Part shown: positions 7,895 to 16,100 of the stretch, one piece after another | Numbering within the stretch: the first letter of the stretch is position 1 | Layout of the letters: each line of letters begins with the position of its first letter | Origin: a virus | IMG/VR virus record: IMGVR_UViG_3300031999_000157 | Coordinates: 1-28,853 of that record | DNA length: 28,853 bases | Reading direction: 5' to 3' (one strand) | Translations under genes and position numbers: made by a program | Notes under the pieces: generated by a model | Databases searched by the model: none | What the model was told of the DNA's origin: nothing | Seen by the model: only the letters and a program-made list of their open reading frames with translations

Positions 7895-8791
7895 AATTAT
7901 AGTGTTTTAACAAGACAAATCATTAATGAGATGATTAATGAAGTTGAGGAAAAAAAATACGGTTTAAAATATTATGCGTTTGATTGGGACGATAACCTGA
8001 TGAAAATGCCGACTCAAATTATTTTAATGAGTGAGGACGGAGATGAGGTTGGTATGTCAACAGAAGATTTTGCAGAATATAGAACTGAAATTGGAAATAC
8101 TCCTTTTGAGTATGAAGGAAAAACTATTGTCGGATTTGGTAAAGATCCGTTTAAATATTTTAGAACCGCTGGTGACTCAAAATTTATGAAGGATATAGAA
8201 ACCGCACCATTAGTTAGAGGTCCTTGGTCAGATTTTGTTGAGGCGATTAATAACGGTTCCGTGTTTTCAATTATCACCGCAAGAGGACACAATCCAAACA
8301 CCCTTAAAAAAGGTGTGTTAAAATTAATTTTAATGGGTAGAGGTGGACTAGACAAAGAAAAACTTGTGGAAAGCCTTATTAAATATAGAGAGATTATGGG
8401 ATTGAAACCGGTTACCGATGAAAATTGGTTAATTAGGGATTATCTTGATAGATGTAAATTTTATCCTGTAAGTTTTGGGGAAGGTTCCGCAACCAACCCG
8501 GAAGAAGGGAAAGTTAGAGCGATGGAAGAATTTATTAACTATGTTAAAAGAATGTCATTCAGATTACAGAAAAAAGAATATCAACTTATAAATGATATTA
8601 GTAATAATTTTGTTCCGGTAATGCCTATGGTAGGTTTTTCAGATGATGATATAAGAAATGTTGATGTAATGAAAAAACATTTTGAAAAGAAACCAGATAA
8701 TATATTAAGAACTTATCATACTAAAGATGATGAAAAAACTATGCTAGAGGGACTAGTTAAGAGAACAATATTAAAAATTAAATCAAAGTAA
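7892..8791 (+). CDS. HAD-superfamily phosphatase
   Basis: A 299-residue protein with HAD motifs in order: motif I FDWDDN with nucleophile D31 and acid/base D33, motif II SIITARGHN around T129, and motif IV FSDDD at about 251-253. These support a Mg-dependent phosphohydrolase; the substrate cannot be read from the sequence (nucleotide or polynucleotide 5'/3' phosphate are options). The cap insert lies between motifs I and II, roughly 40-115, with a further helical part at 135-240. The N-terminal helix (LTRQIINEMINEVEE) precedes the catalytic domain. It sits between sheath and tube, which are adjacent in T4, and has its own terminator upstream and promoter-like element, so it appears to be an independently transcribed insertion in the tail cluster. 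Confidence 0.85.
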   Translation: MNYSVLTRQIINEMINEVEEKKYGLKYYAFDWDDNLMKMPTQIILMSEDGDEVGMSTEDFAEYRTEIGNTPFEYEGKTIVGFGKDPFKYFRTAGDSKFMKDIETAPLVRGPWSDFVEAINNGSVFSIITARGHNPNTLKKGVLKLILMGRGGLDKEKLVESLIKYREIMGLKPVTDENWLIRDYLDRCKFYPVSFGEGSATNPEEGKVRAMEEFINYVKRMSFRLQKKEYQLINDISNNFVPVMPMVGFSDDDIRNVDVMKKHFEKKPDNILRTYHTKDDEKTMLEGLVKRTILKIKSK

Positions 8792-8813
8792 ACAGAAAAA
8801 ATTTTACAACGAT

Positions 8814-8829
8814 ATATTTATATATAAAA
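8814..8829 (+). promoter_or_regulatory. Candidate phage promoter for the tail tube gene
   Basis: ATATTTATATATAAAA, identical to the copy before the sheath and again exactly 43 nt from the start codon. The match suggests sheath and tube are expressed coordinately. Confidence 0.6.
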
Positions 8830-8856
8830 TAAACAAAAACTTAAAAGAAAAAAATT

Positions 8857-9345
8857 ATGGCTGATTTGTTAATGAAAATGCCAGTTCCTTACGAACCGAA
8901 AAGACAGAACCGATTTATTATAAGATTCCCATCTTCATTGGGTATAAATGAATGGTTCGTTGAAAGTGCATCTAGACCATCTATCAAAGTCAATTCAACT
9001 GAAATACAATTCCTAAATACTTCAACATTCGTTGCTGGTAGATTCAATTGGGATCCAATTACGGTTAAGTTCCGTGATCCTATTGGACCATCTGCAGCAC
9101 AAGCGTTGATGGAGTGGGTTCGTCTGTGCGCTGAATCGGTAACAGGTCGTATGGGTTATGCAGCTGGTTACAAAAAAAATGTTGACATTGAGATGTTAGA
9201 CCCAACAGGTGTTGTTGTTGAGAAGTGGATATTAGAGGGAACATTTATGACGGATGTTAACTTTGGTACATTGTCTTACTCACAAGATGCGTTGGCGGAC
9301 ATCAGTGCTACGCTTCGCATGGATCGTTGCATATTGGTGTATTGA
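8857..9345 (+). CDS. Tail tube protein (gp19-like)
   Basis: A 162-residue protein, the same size class as T4 gp19 (163 aa). Features typical of the contractile tail tube fold: an N-terminal proline-rich start (PVPYEPKRQNRFIIRFP), strands around NEWFVESASRPSIKV, the WDPITVKFRDP strand, a helix (AQALMEWVRLC) and the strand pair LDPTGVVVEKWILEG ending in a final beta strand (ISATLRMDRCILVY). It forms the inner tube through which DNA passes and would stack to the length set by the tape measure protein at 11276. The leader is A-rich, with no Shine-Dalgarno sequence. No clear T-run terminator follows, only a weak 5-bp hairpin. Confidence 0.95.
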   Translation: MADLLMKMPVPYEPKRQNRFIIRFPSSLGINEWFVESASRPSIKVNSTEIQFLNTSTFVAGRFNWDPITVKFRDPIGPSAAQALMEWVRLCAESVTGRMGYAAGYKKNVDIEMLDPTGVVVEKWILEGTFMTDVNFGTLSYSQDALADISATLRMDRCILVY

Positions 9346-9401
9346 TTTTTTATCAACAATTAAAATACATCTATCCATAGACAATATTGTTAAATTCCTG
9401 T

Positions 9402-9416
9402 ATATTTATATATATG
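9402..9416 (+). promoter_or_regulatory. Candidate promoter giving a leaderless endonuclease transcript
   Basis: ATATTTATATATATG: the element ends in the ATG at 9414 with 12-nt spacing, as for the HAD and ribbon-helix-helix genes. It decides the start: a TTG at 9387 lies upstream of the element and is therefore unlikely. Confidence 0.5.
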
Positions 9417-10313
9417 GGAATTTTTATTTGTAAAATATGTGAAAAAGAATGTGAAGGAATTAATTCTTTACGATCACATTCTATTCAGAAACATAATATC
9501 TCCGCAGAAGAGATATATCTTAATTATATTTTAAATGGGGTAAAACCTAAATGTGAATGTGGATGTGATGAAACAACTAATTTTATATCGGTAGGTAAAG
9601 GATATTCTAAATTTATACAATCCCACCATAATAGAGTTCCGGGTAAAAATAATTACCACAAAAATCCTGAAACACATCAAAAAGCTATAGACACTCAAAA
9701 GAAAAATTGGAAAGAAGGGAAGTATAAAGGTTGGTGGGAAGATAAAACCCCGGAGACAATAAAAAAAATTGAGGGTATTAAAGAAAAATTACGGAACAAT
9801 AAAGAAAGAGGTAAAAGAATATCTGAAAAATTAAAAGGTATTCCAAAATCTGAAGAATCTAAAATAAAAAATTCGGAAACTCAAAAAAAAAGATTTAGAG
9901 AAAACCCTAAACTAAAAGAAGAGTTGTCAAAAAAAAGAATTAAATGGTTAAAAACAAAACAATCTAACAATAAAACTAAATTAGAAATTAAGTTTGAATC
10001 AATGTTAAATTTATTAAATGTTAAATACCAATATCAGTATGAGTTTGAAAAAAGATTGTTTGATTTTAAAATATTAAATGAAAACATACTAATTGAAGTT
10101 GATGGGGATTTTTACCATTGTAACCCAAATACTAAACATTCGGAAATTTTATATGAAACACAAAAACTAACCAAAAAAAATGATGAATATAAAAATTTAT
10201 TATGTCAAAATCACGGAATAAAATTACTTCGTTATTGGGAAAAAGATATTATTGAAAGACCTGAATGGATTATATCTGAACTAAAGAAAGAATTATGTTT
10301 ACAAAAACCATAA
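9414..10313 (+). CDS. Free-standing homing endonuclease (C2H2 finger, NUMOD-like repeats, Vsr/PD-(D/E)XK nuclease)
   Basis: A 299-residue protein from ATG 9414. The N-terminus is a C2H2 zinc finger (C6, C9, H22, H27), followed by a CECGC cluster (47-51) that may bind a second metal. The middle (about 85-190) is a highly basic helical region with repeated units such as ISEKLKGIPKSEE and NSETQKKRFRENP, like NUMOD DNA-binding repeats. The C-terminus (about 195-290) has a Vsr/PD-(D/E)XK core: LFDFKIL with D217, then LIEVDGDFYH with E228, D230 and H235, and LLRYWEKDI. It is unrelated to tail assembly and sits between the tube and chaperone genes, as free-standing homing endonucleases do in T4-like genomes. 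The domains look complete, so it is probably functional; the cleavage site is unknown. Confidence 0.85.
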   Translation: MGIFICKICEKECEGINSLRSHSIQKHNISAEEIYLNYILNGVKPKCECGCDETTNFISVGKGYSKFIQSHHNRVPGKNNYHKNPETHQKAIDTQKKNWKEGKYKGWWEDKTPETIKKIEGIKEKLRNNKERGKRISEKLKGIPKSEESKIKNSETQKKRFRENPKLKEELSKKRIKWLKTKQSNNKTKLEIKFESMLNLLNVKYQYQYEFEKRLFDFKILNENILIEVDGDFYHCNPNTKHSEILYETQKLTKKNDEYKNLLCQNHGIKLLRYWEKDIIERPEWIISELKKELCLQKP

Positions 10314-10342
10314 CTAAATTATCTTTTTAACAAAAAGAAATT

Positions 10343-11107
10343 ATGGAAAACAATGTTGCCGAATATGGACAAATGGAGTTTAATTTACCCCACGATGTTG
10401 TAAAATTACCTTCAGGTGGGATTTTTTACAAATCAAAAAAGAAAAGTGTTAAAGTTGGTTATTTAACCGCATCTGACGAAAACACCCTTTCAAATATTAA
10501 CCCAAACAAATCAATTAGAGAAAGTATTGTATTACCTTTATTAAGGAATAAGGTATATGAATCAGATTTGAGACCTGAAGATATGTTAGATGGTGATATT
10601 GAGGCGTTAATGATTTTTTTAAGAAATACATCATTTGGACCCGAGTATAACCTATCCATTAAAGACCCTGAAACTAATAAACCATTTGAGACATCAATCT
10701 TATTGGATGAATTAAATATTAAAAAAGTTGATGTATTACCTGACAATAATGGACACATAACAACAACATTACCAAGAAGTGGTAATTCCGTTAAACTTAA
10801 ATTTTTAACTATTAGGGATTTAATTGAAATTGACGATATTATTGATCAATACCCTGCGGGTAGAATACCACCATCACATACAATACGATTAAACAAAATG
10901 ATTGTTAGTGTTGATGGAAATGAAGACATCGGATTTATTTCAAAATTTGTGGATACAATGCCAATTATGGATTCAAAACATATTAAGAAATTTATGTTAG
11001 ATAATGAACCAAGATTAGATTTAACTAAACAAGTAATCGCCCCGTCAGGAAAAAAAGTAATGGTAGACATTTCTTTTGGGGTGGAGTTTTTTCGCCCTTT
11101 CTTCTAA
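10343..11107 (+). CDS. T4 gp26/gp51-like baseplate hub / tail assembly protein (zero-frame part)
   Basis: A 254-residue protein. The opening, KLPSGGIFYKSKKKSVKVGYLTASDE, is typical of the T4 baseplate hub assembly family and of tail assembly chaperones, which begin with a glycine/tyrosine hairpin and an acidic helix. In T4, gp26 and gp51 act in assembling the hub around which the tape measure and tube start. Here the zero frame stops at 11105 with the abrupt end VEFFRPFF, while a helix-rich C-terminal segment of the kind expected continues in the +1 frame (see 11094-11249). The tape measure gene follows. No RTATTTAT element precedes it; transcription may come from upstream. Confidence 0.75.
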   Translation: MENNVAEYGQMEFNLPHDVVKLPSGGIFYKSKKKSVKVGYLTASDENTLSNINPNKSIRESIVLPLLRNKVYESDLRPEDMLDGDIEALMIFLRNTSFGPEYNLSIKDPETNKPFETSILLDELNIKKVDVLPDNNGHITTTLPRSGNSVKLKFLTIRDLIEIDDIIDQYPAGRIPPSHTIRLNKMIVSVDGNEDIGFISKFVDTMPIMDSKHIKKFMLDNEPRLDLTKQVIAPSGKKVMVDISFGVEFFRPFF

Positions 11108-11249
11108 CCACGCTAAATTTTTACTTGACGAATATTACATTCTTGCAAAAATTTTAAGAACATCTTATACCGAATTTTTACAAATGCCAACTTATATTAG
11201 AAAATATCTGATTGATAAGATTATTGAAGAACATAAAAAAACATCTTAA
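11094..11249 (+). CDS. +1-frame C-terminal extension of the gp26-like gene (candidate programmed frameshift)
   Basis: Fifty-one codons in the +1 frame relative to the preceding gene, with no plausible start of their own; the frame opens only at 11067. The residues (AKFLLDEYYILAKILRTSY, then EFLQMPTYIRKYLIDKI) look like real protein: two amphipathic helices with a MP-x-Y-x-R motif like those ending tail assembly chaperones. A likely slip site is TTT TTT C at 11087-11093, where a Phe tRNA could move from TTT to TTC while CGC, which looks rare in this AGA-using genome, waits in the A site. The fusion would be about 301 residues. An indel or sequencing error in the six-T run is the alternative. 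Confidence 0.6.
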   Translation, partial: ALSSNHAKFLLDEYYILAKILRTSYTEFLQMPTYIRKYLIDKIIEEHKKTS

Positions 11250-11252
11250 TTT

Positions 11253-11268
11253 GTATTTATTAATAAAA
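11253..11268 (+). promoter_or_regulatory. Candidate phage promoter for the tape measure gene
   Basis: GTATTTATTAATAAAA begins 23 nt before the tape measure ATG, the same spacing as for the baseplate gene at 13136. It lies immediately after the stop of the +1 extension. Confidence 0.5.
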
Positions 11269-11275
11269 TATTATA

Positions 11276-13081
11276 ATGTTAAAATTCGCCGAAGGATCTA
11301 AACCAGAGAAAGAATCAAATGCGTCAACAACTTCATATAAAGGTATTGATGCATTTACTGAAATCACCAATCTACTAACAGGAAGTGGGAATATCCTACA
11401 AAGAATTTTTTCAAAAGTTAACGAAAAGGTAGGGTTTGAGGCGATATTAAATGCAACTAGAGAGTTAGATCAACAATCTGCTGATTTAGTTAAAGCTTTA
11501 GGTGTTGGTAGTAAAAGATCGGAAGAATTAATCGGTGTTATTGCGGACACGATACCAGATATTGTTGGTATGGGTTTAGACGCTAAAACCGTATTTGACA
11601 CATATAACGATGTTATAGATACCTTTGACTCCAACATAATTCTAAGTAAAGAATCAATTAAAGATTTAGCAGCAACAACTAAAGTAACTGGAGTATCAAC
11701 AAAAGAATTAGCGGAAGGGTTTAGAGGTGTTGGTGTCAGTATTAGTTTGGTTGGTGATAGAATGGTTGATGTTGCTAAAATTGCAAATCAAGCGGGAGTT
11801 ACCGTTTCTTCAGTATCTGCTGGGGTTGTTAAGAATCTTGGCAAAATGAATCTTTATAATTTTGAGGGAGGTGTAAAAGGTTTAGCAAAAATGGCGGCAC
11901 AAGCGTCAAGATTGGGGATTGATATGGAAAAAGTTTTTGAGGTAACCGCAAAAGTGTTTAATCCCGATGGAGCTATTGATTTAGCGGCTTCATTACAAAG
12001 ATTAGGTGTTGCATCAAGCGAATTATTAGATCCATTAAGATTGATGGATTTGGCACAAAACGATCCTACAGAGTTACAAAATCAAATTGTTAATATGTCA
12101 AAAGATTTTACTCGTTTTAATGAACAAACCAAATCATTTGAAATACTTCCCGGAGCTAAAAGGAGAATGAAGGAAGTTGGTGAAGCTTTAGGAATGACAG
12201 GAGGGGAGTTTCAAAAAATGGCATTAAACGCCGCTAATTTTGATATGAAACTTAAACAAATTAAGTTTTCACCTGATGTTAAAGATGAAGATAGAGAACT
12301 TGTTGCGACTATGGCTCAATTTAATAAAGGGGGTGTTGCCGAAGTCAAGATTCAAGAGATGAAGACAAACGAGAAAGGCGAACAAGAATGGACGGGTGAA
12401 TATATTACAAAGGCAGTTGGTGACTTGAAAACTGATGATATTGAAAATTTAAAAAAATCGCAGGAATTACAAGGTAAATCAATGGAAGAAATTGCATTTG
12501 ATCAGTTAAGTGAACAAAAGAAATTGAATTCATCTATTGATAAATTTTTAACAACACTCCAATATGGTGCGGGTAGTTATAAAGGTACTCAAGAATTGTA
12601 TAAAAAGGGGTTAGGTTCGATGACAAAAGCCGTTAAAGGAAAAACTCCGACAGTAAACGAAGTTAGGAAAACTCCTGACGATGTAAATAAGGGACTTAAA
12701 GAATATGGTATTGATTTAGAGGGAGGGCTTAAAGGTCTTAACGATATGTTAACGACATTAGGGGGTCAAATCACTAGTTATGTGAATAATACTGTCAATG
12801 GCTCAATTTCAGTTAATGACTTTGAGATTAGAACATTACCCCAAGATAAATTGGTTATGGCTGGAGGAACTAACATTGACGGTTCTAAAAATAGTAATAC
12901 ATCATCAAATATGGCATCAAATGAAGTTAATATGACACATACATTCAACTTCTCTAATTTACCGAGTTATGTGACTTCAACTGAAGTTGAACGAATATTA
13001 AAAGAATATACTCAAAACTCCCAAAACGCCCTTGCAATGGTAACCGCAGCAGGGAAAGTTAATAATGGATTGACATCCTAA
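11276..13081 (+). CDS. Tape measure protein (gp29-like role)
   Basis: A 601-residue, largely helical protein with alternating Gly/Ala-rich hydrophobic stretches (about residues 80-240, for example GVTVSSVSAGVVKNLGKM and GVKGLAKMAAQASRLGIDM). The end carries the pattern common at tape measure C-termini: a beta segment (VNDFEIRTLPQDKLVMAGGT) and a final helix. Its place between the chaperone-like gene and baseplate genes supports the role. T4 gp29 has 590 residues; at about 1.5 angstrom per residue this protein predicts a tail near 90 nm, similar to T4 (inference). No peptidase or lysozyme motif was recognised. ATG at 11276 follows an AT-rich leader without a Shine-Dalgarno sequence. Confidence 0.8.
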   Translation: MLKFAEGSKPEKESNASTTSYKGIDAFTEITNLLTGSGNILQRIFSKVNEKVGFEAILNATRELDQQSADLVKALGVGSKRSEELIGVIADTIPDIVGMGLDAKTVFDTYNDVIDTFDSNIILSKESIKDLAATTKVTGVSTKELAEGFRGVGVSISLVGDRMVDVAKIANQAGVTVSSVSAGVVKNLGKMNLYNFEGGVKGLAKMAAQASRLGIDMEKVFEVTAKVFNPDGAIDLAASLQRLGVASSELLDPLRLMDLAQNDPTELQNQIVNMSKDFTRFNEQTKSFEILPGAKRRMKEVGEALGMTGGEFQKMALNAANFDMKLKQIKFSPDVKDEDRELVATMAQFNKGGVAEVKIQEMKTNEKGEQEWTGEYITKAVGDLKTDDIENLKKSQELQGKSMEEIAFDQLSEQKKLNSSIDKFLTTLQYGAGSYKGTQELYKKGLGSMTKAVKGKTPTVNEVRKTPDDVNKGLKEYGIDLEGGLKGLNDMLTTLGGQITSYVNNTVNGSISVNDFEIRTLPQDKLVMAGGTNIDGSKNSNTSSNMASNEVNMTHTFNFSNLPSYVTSTEVERILKEYTQNSQNALAMVTAAGKVNNGLTS

Positions 13082-13112
13082 AAATAAAGGTAATTTAAAA
13101 AATACTTTTTAG

Positions 13113-13128
13113 GTATTTATAGAAAAAG
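13113..13128 (+). promoter_or_regulatory. Candidate phage promoter for the baseplate operon
   Basis: GTATTTATAGAAAAAG begins 23 nt before the ATG at 13136. It forms one arm of a small inverted repeat, AAATAC with GTATTT (13101-13119), whose meaning is unclear. It probably drives the three baseplate genes to 25096. Confidence 0.45.
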
Positions 13129-13135
13129 ATAAAAT

Positions 13136-16100
13136 ATGTCAGAGAGTGTATTATCATTTGCTTCATCATCTACATTTAGAAATAGTTTAATTGCTAGAAA
13201 TTTAGCACCTTATCAAGTACAAGGTGTGTATACACCCCCTGCGGGAAATGTTACATATGAAGTATCACCACTTAATAACAGTAATGTTATTGATTCTCCC
13301 GACACATATATCTCAACCAATCAATTTGCCCAACAACTTTATCCGTTAAACGAATACGGACCTGATGGTGGTTTTATTGGTAAATATTCTATACCTGGGG
13401 CTCCTTATCCTGTTGAATCAAATAAGGGTCCTTATGATCCAAACGACACAATATTAGATTTAGTTAACGAATTTTATATTGATGCGGCATATATCCAAAA
13501 CAAATACGGTCCTGAAGGTGGATATAAGGATTTATACATCATTACCGATATTGTTACATCAAATAAATTATATCTCCCATATTGGGATCCATCAATATTT
13601 GTCCCATCATTTTATAGTCCATATGAAATTTTAACAAGTAGTAACCCAAATGGTTCAAACGGAACTTTATCTCAAGATTCGTATCTCGCTAAAATTGGTG
13701 CAACACAACTTAAAGGATATTTTGAAGATAGAATTGCTGCCGAATTAGAACAATTAACTATTGGTTCACTTAATCTTGATACATTATCAGACCCTTTCAG
13801 TGCGAGTTTATTAGCGTCAGGACAACAACCATTCTTTATAAAGAATTGGAAGATTACCGTCCCTGAAAACCCTTTATTAGCCGCAGTTTCATTTGCAAAT
13901 AGATTATCGGGAACATATTTTCCTGTGTCATTTATTCCCGGAGATTATTTTGATGAAAACAATCCTGAAGCAAATGTTTCGGGTGGTTTAAATGTTTTAA
14001 ATAATTTAACGGGAGGTGCTTTAGGTGGTATTTTAAACAAAACTAGAAACCCTTCTGAAATATTTTTAGCGAATACAGGAAACGGACAACAATCAATATT
14101 ATTTGGTAATTTAAATTATAACTTATACCGACCTACATATAAGAAAAACCTTATACAAGGGGTGTCACAAGCAATCAACAACCTATTTAACGGAGATAAC
14201 GGGGGAGGGGGGTATTATGTCGGGAGTGAAAATGCGGAACCAGGATTAATAACAAGTCCGTCAAATGAAGTTGCTACCGATAGATTTGGTAAACAACAAG
14301 CAACGATTGTTTATGGACCTGATGAATTAGGTAAATTATATGAGGGTAATGAAGGTAAACTTAATTTTGGTTTAGCGGCAAAATCGCATAACGATGGTGA
14401 TGGTATTGACGGTAGATTTGTTTGGACATCACCAAAATATAGGCCTAACGCAGGTTTTAAAGTTGGTAAAGGTGGGGAAACATTTCAACAAGACACTGAA
14501 TTTAATATAATAGAAGCTCAATATAGTCAAAATCAATCAATTGATGTTCCATTTAAAGGGGGTTCTATATTAGACAACACTCAAAGAATTATTGATGCTG
14601 CGGACAATGTTCAAGGGGCAAAACGACTTAAACACGTTGGTAACGCAATAAGTCAAGTTTCAAAAGTGTTTAACGATGGTTATAAAGAATTAACAAAAGG
14701 TTCACAAGTAATTGCGTATTACGACTCAAGTACGGGGAGTAATGTAATTGGCGAGAGTGGGTTTGAAGTTGGTAGAGAGTATTGTAGAATCTTCCAAAAA
14801 GACACACCATATTATACATATGCCGATTTACAAAAAACTGATGGTATTACCACTTCAGGAAGAAGATTTAATAATTCAGTGTTGGATAATACTTTTAATT
14901 TAAATATTGCTCCGTTAAGAAATCCTGGATCAACTAATATTGTTGATAATAAAGTTAAAAAATATATGTTCTCACTTGAAAATTTGGCTTGGAGGACATC
15001 AAGTGAACCGGGATTTAGATATGATGATTTACCTGTTTGTGAAAAAGGATCAAATGGGGGTAGAGTTATGTGGTTTCCACCATATAACATAACATTTAGT
15101 GAAGATAGTAAGGCGAGTTGGAACCCAACGTCATTTTTAGGTAGACCCGAACCTGTTTACACATATAAAAATAGTTCAAGGTCAGGAACATTAAGTTGGA
15201 CAATAATTGTTGATCACCCATCGGTTATGAATACAATTGTTAGAGAACAACTTAAAACTAGAACACCACAAGAAATTAATTCAATAATGGATTCATTCTT
15301 TGCGGGTTGTGTAAAATATGATATATATGATTTAGCGTTAAAGTTTAATACAATACCAACTTCTGAATTATATACTTACCAACAACTTTTAAATGATCCA
15401 ACAAAAACGGAGGAAGAAAAAGAAATTATAATATCAAATATTTCTGTGGATAATTCAAAGCTTAATAGTACAGATAGCGATAATGCCGAATCGGTAAAAA
15501 ATTCAAAAGATGTTAAAAAAGGTTCTAATGTTGAGGAAACAATTAGTTTTACTGAATTGAATGATAATTTTAAAGATTATGCATTTTATTTTGAAAACGA
15601 TTCTCCGTTTTATAATCCAAGTAGTGTTATTAAAAATCCTTCAGATCCTGCGGAGTGGAAAATTGCTGGACCTGCATCTAACGAATATGAGACATTAGGA
15701 CTTAATCAGAATTGGGATTATGAACAATATTATAATTTTTACATAGGATTAAGAAATATAAAATATAAAACTAATGTTCCTGCAAAATGTTTTGTTTCAG
15801 GAACAACTGAACCGTTTCTGAAGGAAGGAGTTCAACAGTTCTTTGATAATGTTGTTATTGATAATTTTAATTACATTAATAACAATTTATTAGTTAAAAT
15901 TAAAGAATTTATTGTTGATAAAAAAGGAACCATAACAATAGAGTTACAAGGTTCCGCATCTCCAATACAAGCACCAACATATAATCAATATCTTTCAGAT
16001 AGAAGAATTGATTCAGTTCTTAAATGGTTTAAAAAACAAAATGTTGGTGGTGAGAGTTTCCAAAAGTTTTTTGATGAAGGTAAATTAATAGTGAAGGCGA

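Noticed and set aside
8014-8355. 113-codon minus-strand open frame inside the HAD gene
   Set aside because: Covers the HAD catalytic region on the opposite strand; the HAD motifs fix the real frame.
9340-9360. Hairpin TTGAT/ATCAA after the tail tube gene as a terminator
   Set aside because: Only 5 bp, all T in the loop, and no T-run after the stem.
11108-11249. An independent small gene between the gp26-like and tape measure genes
   Set aside because: The only in-frame ATG is in the middle of the segment, and the upstream part reads as the natural continuation of the gp26-like protein; a frameshift or indel explains it better.
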